The position numbers and the translations under genes were made by a program. The notes below the pieces were generated by a model. That model was not told the origin of the DNA. It did not search any database and was given only the letters and a program-made list of their open reading frames with translations. From NCBI RefSeq assembly GCF_009193175.1, contig NZ_VUKE01000009.1, positions 62,001 to 126,000 on the forward strand: a stretch of DNA of 64,000 nucleotides, read 5' to 3'. The stretch comes from Georgenia ruanii. Lineage in GTDB: Bacteria; Actinomycetota; Actinomycetes; Actinomycetales; Actinomycetaceae. Below are positions 57,969 through 64,000 of the stretch, in pieces (the first letter of the stretch is position 1; each line of letters opens with the position of its first letter).

Positions 57969-60900
57969 GTGAGTGGCGACCAGGACGAGCGGACGACGAC
58001 GGCGGCGGTAACGCCGTCGGGCGAGCGCACCCCCCGGCGGCGCCGCGGCCGCGGCGGGGGCCGCGGTGGCGACGGTGGCGGGGGCCGCGGCGGCGACGAG
58101 CGCGGCCGGGGCCGGGAGCGTCGGGGCCCGGGCGACGGCCGCCGCGGCTTCCGCCCGTTCACCCCCGAGCAGCTGCGGGAACGCCGGGCCGCCCTGCCGC
58201 GGATCACCTACCCCGAGCAGCTGCCCGTCTCCGCGCGGCGCGAGGAGATCGCGGCGGCCATCCGCGACCACCAGGTGGTCATCGTCGCGGGCGAGACCGG
58301 GTCGGGGAAGACCACGCAGCTGCCCAAGATCTGCCTCGAGCTCGGCCGCGGCATCACCGGCACCATCGGGCACACCCAGCCGCGGCGCATCGCCGCCCGC
58401 ACCGTCGCCGAGCGCATCGCCGAGGAGCTCGGGGTCGAGCTGGGCGGGGCGGTGGGCTACCAGGTGCGCTTCACCGACGAGGTCTCGGCGACCACCCTGG
58501 TCAAGCTCATGACCGACGGCATCCTGCTCGCCGAGATCCAGCGCGACCCGCTGCTGCGCCGCTACGACACGATCATCGTCGACGAGGCCCACGAGCGGTC
58601 CCTCAACATCGACTTCATCCTGGGCTACCTCGCCAACCTGCTGCCCCGTCGCCCCGACCTCAAGGTCGTCATCACCTCGGCCACGATCGACTCCGAGCGC
58701 TTCGCCGCGCACTTCGGCACCCACGAGGGCGGCCGGCCCGACGGCGCCGCGCTCGAGCCGGCGCCCGTCGTCGAGGTCTCGGGCCGCACCTACCCGGTCG
58801 AGATCCGCTACCGCCCGCTGGTCCCCGAGAGCGACGGCGAAGGCGGCGCCGCCGGCGACCGCACCCCTTCCGGCGACCAGACTGGCAATCTGGCCGCGGA
58901 CCGGCGCGACCAGACTGACAATCTGGCAGCGCAGCGGGGGCGGGGGCGCGGTGGCAGGCAGGCCCCGCGCGAGGAGCCGCTGGATCAGGTCACCGGCATC
59001 GTCCAGGCCGCCGACGAGCTCATGGCCGAGGGCCCGGGCGACATCCTCGTCTTCCTCTCCGGCGAGCGGGAGATCCGCGACACCCACGTGGCGCTGCAAG
59101 AGCACCTGGGCGCGCGCTACGTCGCCCCCGGCGGCCGGTCGGCGGTGCCCGGCGCCGTCGAGGTCGTCCCGCTGTACGCCCGGCTGTCCTCCGCCGAGCA
59201 GCACCGGGTGTTCGAGCCGCACGCCACCCGCCGCATCGTGCTGGCCACCAACGTCGCCGAGACGTCGCTGACCGTCCCCGGCATCCGCTACGTCATCGAC
59301 CCCGGCACCGCGCGCATCTCCCGCTACTCCACCCGCACCAAGGTCCAGCGCCTGCCCATCGAGCCGATCTCCCAGGCCAGCGCCAACCAGCGCTCGGGCC
59401 GGTGCGGGCGCGTGGCCGACGGCATCGCCATCCGGCTCTACGGCGAGCAGGACTTCGCCGCCCGCCCCGAGTTCACCGAGCCGGAGATCCTGCGCACCTC
59501 CCTGGCCTCGGTCATCCTCCAGATGGCGGCGCTGGGCCTCGGGGACATCGCGCGCTTCCCGTTCGTCGACCCGCCGGACACCCGCGCCGTGCGCGACGGC
59601 GTCCAGCAGCTGCACGAGATCGGCGCCCTGGACATCCACGCCGCCGGCGCCGACCGGCTCACCCCGGTCGGCCGGCAGCTGGCCCGGCTGCCGATCGACC
59701 CGCGCCTGGGCCGGATGCTGCTCGAGGCGGAGAAGAACGGCTGCGCCGCCGAGGCGATGATCATCGTCGCCGCCCTGTCCGTGCAGGACGTGCGCGAACG
59801 CCCCAGCGAGCACCAGCAGGCCGCCGACGAGAAGCACCGCCGGTTCACCGACCCCACCTCGGACTTCCTCGCCTACCTCAACCTCTGGCGCTACCTGCGC
59901 ACCCAGCAGCGCGACCTGTCGGGCTCGGCGTTCCGGCGGATGTGCCGGGCGGAGTTCCTCAACTACCTGCGGGTGCGCGAGTGGCAGGACGTCGTCGCCC
60001 AGCTGCGCCAGCTCGCCAAGCCGCTCGGCCTGACCCTGCGCCCGCTGGCCCTGCCGCACGAGACCGAGATCGCCGGCACCGCCGAGGCCACCCCGGACCG
60101 GCGACCCGACCCCGCCCGGGCGGTGGTCGCCGTCGGTGGCTCCGCCGACGCCGCCAGCGCCGACGCCGTCCACCGCTCCCTGCTCGTGGGCCTGCTGTCC
60201 AACCTCGGCTCCTGGGACGAGCGGCGCCGGGAGTACGCCGGCGCCCGCGGCACCCGGTTCGTCGTCTGGCCCGGCTCGGGCCTGGCCAAGAAGACCCCGG
60301 CGTGGGTCATGGCCGCCGAGCTGGTGGAGACCTCGCGGCTGTTCGCCCGCACGGTGGCGCGCATCCAGCCCGAGTGGGTCGAGCCGCTGGCGGCGCACCT
60401 GGTCAAGCGCACGTACTCGGAGCCGTACTGGTCGGCCAAGCACGGCGCGGCGATGGTCAAGGAGAAGGTGCTGCTCTACGGCATGACGCTGGTCGCGGAC
60501 CGGCCGGTGATGCTCGGGCGGCTGGGCGAGACTCCCATCGGCGACGTCACCGCGGCCGAGCTGGCCCGCGAGATGTTCATCCGCCACGCCCTGGTGGGCG
60601 GGGAGTGGCGCACCCACCACCAGTTCTACGCCCGCAACCGCGAGCTGCTGGCCGAGGCGGGGGAGTACGAGGCGCGTGCCCGCCGCCGCGACCTCGTCAT
60701 CGACGAGGACGGGCTGTTCGCGTTCTACGACGAGCGCCTGCCCGACTCGATCGTCTCGGCCCGGCACTTCGACGCCTGGTGGAAGCAGGCCCGCCCGGAC
60801 GACCCGGAGCTGCTCACCTTCACCCTCGACCTGCTGGTGCCCGACGCCGGCGCGGTCAGCGGCGCGGACTTCCCCGACACCTGGCACCAGGGCGACCTCA

Positions 60901-62468
60901 CCCTGCCGCTGACGTACCAGTTCCAGCCGGGCAGCTACGCCGACGGCGTCACGGTGCACGTGCCCGTCGCCGTGCTCTCCCGGCTGCGCCCCGACGGCTT
61001 CGACTGGATGGTCCCCGGCCTGGCGCACGAGCTGGCCACGGCGACGATCAAGGCCCTGCCCAAGAAGGTGCGGGTGCAGCTGGTGCCCGCCCCCGACGTG
61101 GCCCGGCAGGTCGTCGAGCTGCTGCCGCCCTGGGCGGAGGTGGCCCCCGCCGAACCCGGCGCGCCGTCGTACCACGAGGCCTTCGCGGACGCGGTGCGCC
61201 GGCTGCGCGCGGTGGAGATCCCCGAGGACGCCTGGGACGACGAAAAGCTCCCCGACCACCTGCGGATGACCTTCCGGGTGCTCTCCGAGCGCGGCGCGGT
61301 GCTGTCCGAGGGCAAGCACCTGGTGGCGCTGCAGCGCGAGCTCGCCCCGCAGGCCCAGCAGGCGGTCCGCGCGGCGGTGCGCGGCGCCGTCCGGGTGGCG
61401 ATGGAGGAGGCGCAGGTCCGCTCCGGGGGCAGCGGCATGTCCTCGGGCGCCACAACTGGGGCTGGTGGGGCGACTGACGGGGGAACGAGCGCCTCAGGAG
61501 CCTCTCCTGCCCCAGTTGTGGCGCGCCGGGGGTCGGCCGCCCCGATGCTGCCCGAGCAGGACCGCCTCACCACGTGGCCGGAGGTGCCCGACGGGGTCAT
61601 CCCGCGGCAGGTGGAGTCCGCCGGCCCGCAGGGGCTGGTGGTGCGCGGCTACCCGGCGCTGGTGCAGGTGGCCGGCCCGCGCGGGGCGGCGCCGACGGTG
61701 TCCCTGCGCGTGCTCGCCGACGCGAGCACCCAGGCCGACGCGCACCGCCTCGGCCTGCGCCGGCTGGTGCTGACCGAGGCCGCGCTGAACACCCCGCGGG
61801 TCACCAGCCGGTGGACCGGCAAGGAGGCGCTGACCCTGGCCGCCAGCCCGTACCCGAGCACCGAGGACCTGGTGGCGGACGTCCAGCTCGCCGCCGTCGG
61901 GGCGCTGGTGGACGAGTGGACGGCGGCGCACGGCGGGCACCAGGTGGTCGACGCCGGGCGGTACCGCGAGCTCGTCGCCCACGTGCGCGCGGCGCTCGAG
62001 GACCGGGTGTACCGGGTCATCGGGCAGGTGGTCACCGCGCTCGACGCGCACCGCGAGCTCGAGGCGACGATCAAGGCGGCCTCCTCGATCGCGCTGCTCA
62101 ACACGCTCACCGACGTGCGCGACCAGGTGGCGCGGCTCGTCTACCCCGGGTTCGTCTCGGCCACCCCGCCCGGGCAGCTGGTGCACCTGCCGCGCTACCT
62201 CAGGGCGGCCCAGCGGCGCATCGAGCGGGCGCAGGTCAACGTCCACCAGGACGCCGACCTGGCGTGGAAGGTCGGCGAGCTCGAGGACGCCTACGAGGCG
62301 GCGGTCGAGGCCTCCGACCGGCTCGCCCCGGACCCGGCCCGGCGGGACGGGCTGGAGCAGGTGCGCTGGATGCTCGAGGAGCTGCGGGTGAGCTTCTTCG
62401 CCCAGCAGCTGGGCACGCCGATCAAGGTCTCCGAGAAGCGCATCCGCAAGGCCCTCGCCGAGCTGTAG
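57969..62468 (+). CDS. hrpA: ATP-dependent RNA helicase HrpA
   Basis: The 1499-aa DEAH helicase has Walker A AGETGSGKTTQ (residues 107-117), VDEAHERS, SATI and the QRSGRCGR motif. The helicase-associated and DUF3418 domains fill the C-terminal half, as in E. coli HrpA (about 1300 aa). The N-terminal 60 residues are RGG-rich. Two linkers carry inserted repeats (58874-58927 and 61447-61524), which add to the unusual length. It acts in RNA metabolism. Start GTG 57969. Confidence 0.95.
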   Translation: MSGDQDERTTTAAVTPSGERTPRRRRGRGGGRGGDGGGGRGGDERGRGRERRGPGDGRRGFRPFTPEQLRERRAALPRITYPEQLPVSARREEIAAAIRDHQVVIVAGETGSGKTTQLPKICLELGRGITGTIGHTQPRRIAARTVAERIAEELGVELGGAVGYQVRFTDEVSATTLVKLMTDGILLAEIQRDPLLRRYDTIIVDEAHERSLNIDFILGYLANLLPRRPDLKVVITSATIDSERFAAHFGTHEGGRPDGAALEPAPVVEVSGRTYPVEIRYRPLVPESDGEGGAAGDRTPSGDQTGNLAADRRDQTDNLAAQRGRGRGGRQAPREEPLDQVTGIVQAADELMAEGPGDILVFLSGEREIRDTHVALQEHLGARYVAPGGRSAVPGAVEVVPLYARLSSAEQHRVFEPHATRRIVLATNVAETSLTVPGIRYVIDPGTARISRYSTRTKVQRLPIEPISQASANQRSGRCGRVADGIAIRLYGEQDFAARPEFTEPEILRTSLASVILQMAALGLGDIARFPFVDPPDTRAVRDGVQQLHEIGALDIHAAGADRLTPVGRQLARLPIDPRLGRMLLEAEKNGCAAEAMIIVAALSVQDVRERPSEHQQAADEKHRRFTDPTSDFLAYLNLWRYLRTQQRDLSGSAFRRMCRAEFLNYLRVREWQDVVAQLRQLAKPLGLTLRPLALPHETEIAGTAEATPDRRPDPARAVVAVGGSADAASADAVHRSLLVGLLSNLGSWDERRREYAGARGTRFVVWPGSGLAKKTPAWVMAAELVETSRLFARTVARIQPEWVEPLAAHLVKRTYSEPYWSAKHGAAMVKEKVLLYGMTLVADRPVMLGRLGETPIGDVTAAELAREMFIRHALVGGEWRTHHQFYARNRELLAEAGEYEARARRRDLVIDEDGLFAFYDERLPDSIVSARHFDAWWKQARPDDPELLTFTLDLLVPDAGAVSGADFPDTWHQGDLTLPLTYQFQPGSYADGVTVHVPVAVLSRLRPDGFDWMVPGLAHELATATIKALPKKVRVQLVPAPDVARQVVELLPPWAEVAPAEPGAPSYHEAFADAVRRLRAVEIPEDAWDDEKLPDHLRMTFRVLSERGAVLSEGKHLVALQRELAPQAQQAVRAAVRGAVRVAMEEAQVRSGGSGMSSGATTGAGGATDGGTSASGASPAPVVARRGSAAPMLPEQDRLTTWPEVPDGVIPRQVESAGPQGLVVRGYPALVQVAGPRGAAPTVSLRVLADASTQADAHRLGLRRLVLTEAALNTPRVTSRWTGKEALTLAASPYPSTEDLVADVQLAAVGALVDEWTAAHGGHQVVDAGRYRELVAHVRAALEDRVYRVIGQVVTALDAHRELEATIKAASSIALLNTLTDVRDQVARLVYPGFVSATPPGQLVHLPRYLRAAQRRIERAQVNVHQDADLAWKVGELEDAYEAAVEASDRLAPDPARRDGLEQVRWMLEELRVSFFAQQLGTPIKVSEKRIRKALAEL
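58874..58927 (+). repeat. 33-bp in-frame repeat in hrpA
   Basis: CGACCAGACTGGCAATCTGGC (58874) and CGACCAGACTGACAATCTGGC (58907) differ at one base and are 33 bp apart. They encode DQTGNLAADRR and DQTDNLAAQRG. Each is itself a near-palindrome (CCAGA/TCTGG). They lie in a linker between helicase domains. Confidence 0.8.
61447..61524 (+). repeat. Inverted repeat inside hrpA
   Basis: GCGCCACAACTGGGGC (61447-61462) and its exact complement (61509-61524) enclose 46 bp in the hrpA C-terminal linker. The 78-bp element encodes GATTGAG ... APVVARR in a Ser/Gly/Ala stretch absent from the family core. It looks like an inserted palindromic element that keeps the frame. Confidence 0.75.
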
Positions 62469-62513
62469 CGGGCCGCCCGCCGCCGGCACCGGGCGGTCTG
62501 GGCGCCCCCCGCG

Positions 62514-63320
62514 CTACTGGGCGGTCAGCGCGACCGCGGCCTCGGCGGTGGCCACCCGGAAGCTGAACGTCTGCTCCAGGTACAGGTGGACCGATCGCTC
62601 GTCGTGGTGGTCGTAGCCGACCGCCAGGTCCTCCCCGGACTCGAACAGGAAGTCCCCGCCCCGCATGCTCAGGACGACGCCGCCGCGCACTCCGGGTGCC
62701 CACACGATGGGGCCGCCGAGGATCTGGCGCACGTGGTCCCACAGCGGGTACCCGCCGTGCTCCGCGGTCTCCACGATGGCGGTGTAGCGAGCCGGGCCCA
62801 CGGCCAGCCCGTAGGGGCCGCTCACCCCGCTCTTCAGCAGCGTCTCGACCGCCTTCGCGACCGTGCTGGGGAAGGCGTCGACGTCCGCGCCGGCCGGGAT
62901 CTCCGGGTGCGGGGAGGCCTGCCCGATCCCTGTGATCCCGGCGGCCGTCCAGCCGTGGAAGACCGTGGTGTTCTCCGCCTGGGCCATCCGCATGGCCGCC
63001 GCGTCGAGGCTCGTCAGGTCGACGTCGGCCGCCCCGCGGTCGACGTCCACCAGCTCCTCGCGCAGCACGTCGAAGTCCGCGCGGACCTCGACCAGCGGCA
63101 GCACCCGGCGCCGCCGGGCCCGGACCTGCTCCGTGGGGGTGTCCGCGACCGGTTCGGTCCGGCCGAGGTTGGTGGCCGAGTGCTGCCAGCCGTGCGGCCC
63201 GGCGAAGTCGACGAGCTTGCGGGCGCCGAGCGCCACGACCAGCCGGCTGCGCGCCTCGGCGTCGAGCAGCGTCCAGGCCGCGTCGGAGACGGGTGCGAGC
63301 CCACGCAGCAGGTGGTCCAT
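62514..63320 (-). CDS. enc: Encapsulin (family 1 nanocompartment shell)
   Basis: The 268-aa HK97-fold protein opens with MDHLLRGLAPVSDAAWTLLD, the Linocin-M18/encapsulin signature, and has ARKLVDFAGPHGWQHSATNLGR and GPYGLAVGPARYTAIVETAE. It assembles into a hollow icosahedral shell. Its ATG shares one base with the cargo stop (TGATG), so translation is coupled. The adjacent ferritin-like cargo makes this an iron-storage compartment. Confidence 0.96.
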   Translation of the reverse strand: MDHLLRGLAPVSDAAWTLLDAEARSRLVVALGARKLVDFAGPHGWQHSATNLGRTEPVADTPTEQVRARRRRVLPLVEVRADFDVLREELVDVDRGAADVDLTSLDAAAMRMAQAENTTVFHGWTAAGITGIGQASPHPEIPAGADVDAFPSTVAKAVETLLKSGVSGPYGLAVGPARYTAIVETAEHGGYPLWDHVRQILGGPIVWAPGVRGGVVLSMRGGDFLFESGEDLAVGYDHHDERSVHLYLEQTFSFRVATAEAAVALTAQ

Positions 63321-63745
63321 CACGCCATCCCCCGGAGGCTGCCGATGCCGAGGGAAGTCGCGGACGCGGCACCGGACCCGCCGTCGCCGTCGCCGGTGTC
63401 CTGCGCCCCCGCATCCCCGCCGTCGCCCTCGCCGGTGGCCTGGGCCTCCGCGCCCTCCCCGTGCTCGACGATGTCGCCGTCCTTGAAGAGGATGCCGCGG
63501 GCGATCTCCCGCCAGACCGGCTTCTGCCGCAGCAAGAACTCCAGGTCCATGCTGAAGTGCTTGTACTCCTCGCCGAGGGAGTCGGTCATGATCTCCCGCG
63601 ACGTCGGGTCGGGCTCGATGGCGAGGCGCTGCTCGTACCAGCCGATCGCCTCGGCCTCCTCGGTGAGGTTGGCGCACATGCGGGCGAACGTTCGGGTCTG
63701 GGCCGGTAGCTCCGCCGGCGGCTCGTGGTACTGGTCGAACCCCAT
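63320..63745 (-). CDS. Encapsulated ferritin-like protein (EncFtn cargo)
   Basis: The 141-aa protein has a two-helix ferritin-like core with ANLTEEAEAIGWYEQRL and SLGEEYKHFSMDLEFLLRQ (ferroxidase Glu and Glu-x-x-His ligands). A Gly/Asp-rich linker (about 40 aa) leads to a C-terminal targeting peptide TSLGIGSLRGMA that docks inside encapsulin. It would oxidise Fe2+ inside the shell. ATG 63745 follows GGGGAG. It is the first gene of the pair. Confidence 0.93.
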   Translation of the reverse strand: MGFDQYHEPPAELPAQTRTFARMCANLTEEAEAIGWYEQRLAIEPDPTSREIMTDSLGEEYKHFSMDLEFLLRQKPVWREIARGILFKDGDIVEHGEGAEAQATGEGDGGDAGAQDTGDGDGGSGAASATSLGIGSLRGMA

Positions 63746-63759
63746 GACGACTCCCCTCG

Positions 63760-63775
63760 GCACCACGCATGGTGC
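63760..63775. promoter_or_regulatory. Palindrome in the encapsulin operon leader
   Basis: GCACCA CGCA TGGTGC is a 16-bp inverted repeat 15 bp upstream of the EncFtn start. A TACCTT -10 candidate (63781-63786, minus strand) lies just upstream of it. It could be an operator or a leader hairpin. Confidence 0.4.
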
Positions 63776-63828
63776 TGTCGAAGGTACGCACGCCCTTCCC
63801 CGTCCGCACGCCCGGGACAGCGCGCCGC

Positions 63829-64000
63829 TCAGGCGCCGTGCTCACCACCGGCGGAGGTCGTCCGGGCCGCCGGGCTGCCCGCGCCACCGCCCAATGTCCG
63901 GCCCACCTCCTCGAAGGCGGGCAGGGCCCGCTCGAGCATCTCCATTGTCGCCGTCAGGCACACGCGGAAGTGACCGGGCGAGCCGAAGAGCGTCCCCGGC
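63829..64000 (-). CDS. Class I/II aminotransferase, C-terminal end (runs off the window)
   Basis: The visible 56 residues begin PGTLFGSPGHFRVCLTATMEMLERALPAFEEVG, the last strand and helix of fold-type I aminotransferases (the FR-x-C Arg region binds the alpha-carboxylate). A Gly/Ala/Thr tail ends it. The cofactor Lys is outside the window. It is upstream of the encapsulin operon on the same strand with an 83-bp gap. Confidence 0.8.
   Translation of the reverse strand, partial: PGTLFGSPGHFRVCLTATMEMLERALPAFEEVGRTLGGGAGSPAARTTSAGGEHGA

Noticed and set aside
57468-61319. A 1283-residue open frame antisense to hrpA
   Set aside because: It mirrors hrpA codons, has no domain and is a product of high GC. 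hrpA on the plus strand has all helicase motifs.

Overview
The window is about 73-75 % GC, densely coded on both strands and has very strong G/C third-position bias. Many start codons lie 6-7 nt after a TANNNT -10 box (leaderless style). With encapsulin/EncFtn, PadR-DUF2218, Tat-type lipoproteins and a DtxR-type iron box, this points to the chromosome of a high-GC actinobacterium, most likely Micrococcales (Georgenia/Cellulomonas-like; the genus is inference). I see no prophage, IS element, CRISPR array or rRNA. There is one tRNA gene, tRNA-Gly(GCC).

Layout. 0-12 kb: end of a KDPG aldolase gene, an IclR regulator, a VOC protein, PspA with a membrane partner, a MarR/EamA divergent pair with two operators, an ArsR/MFS divergent pair, an L-2-hydroxyglutarate oxidase-like gene, a ferritin-like/VIT1 transporter, and a lone pstS behind a perfect PHO box. 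12-20 kb: PPK2, a 5'-3' exonuclease, a guanidinium exporter (SugE/Gdx) under a guanidine-III riboswitch, PadR-DUF2218 with a 24-bp palindromic operator, a Ser/Thr kinase, a PfkB kinase, an amidohydrolase and a CPBP protease.

20.9-35.5 kb is a polyamine island. potD-potA-potB-potC import polyamines, and potD is preceded by a small translationally coupled leader ORF. They are followed by a saccharopine-dehydrogenase-like enzyme and an M20 peptidase. An Lrp/AsnC regulator is divergent from potD. A second operon carries a polyamine/amine oxidase, aminobutyraldehyde dehydrogenase, agmatine deiminase and N-carbamoylputrescine amidase, divergent from a putrescine-type aminotransferase. Together they can take agmatine to putrescine and then to GABA. 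A shared motif lies in the two divergent promoter regions.

36-41 kb is a nucleoside/ribose cassette (nucleoside hydrolase, MFS carrier, LacI regulator, ribokinase) with two LacI-type operators. 41-48 kb: metF-metE, an MDR oxidoreductase, a paired SMR exporter and a secreted calcineurin-like phosphoesterase. 49-58 kb: an unrecognised small gene with its own promoter and terminator, a methyltransferase, an ABC exporter, hydrolases, and an iron locus (EfeU and a stand-alone cupredoxin lipoprotein behind a DtxR/IdeR-type box). 58-64 kb: a very long HrpA helicase with palindromic insertions, an encapsulin/encapsulated-ferritin operon, and the end of an aminotransferase gene.

A recurring feature is short, GC-rich, hairpin-forming tandem duplications at or just beyond gene 3' ends (17.9, 20.9, 23.8, 40.8 and 55.6 kb).
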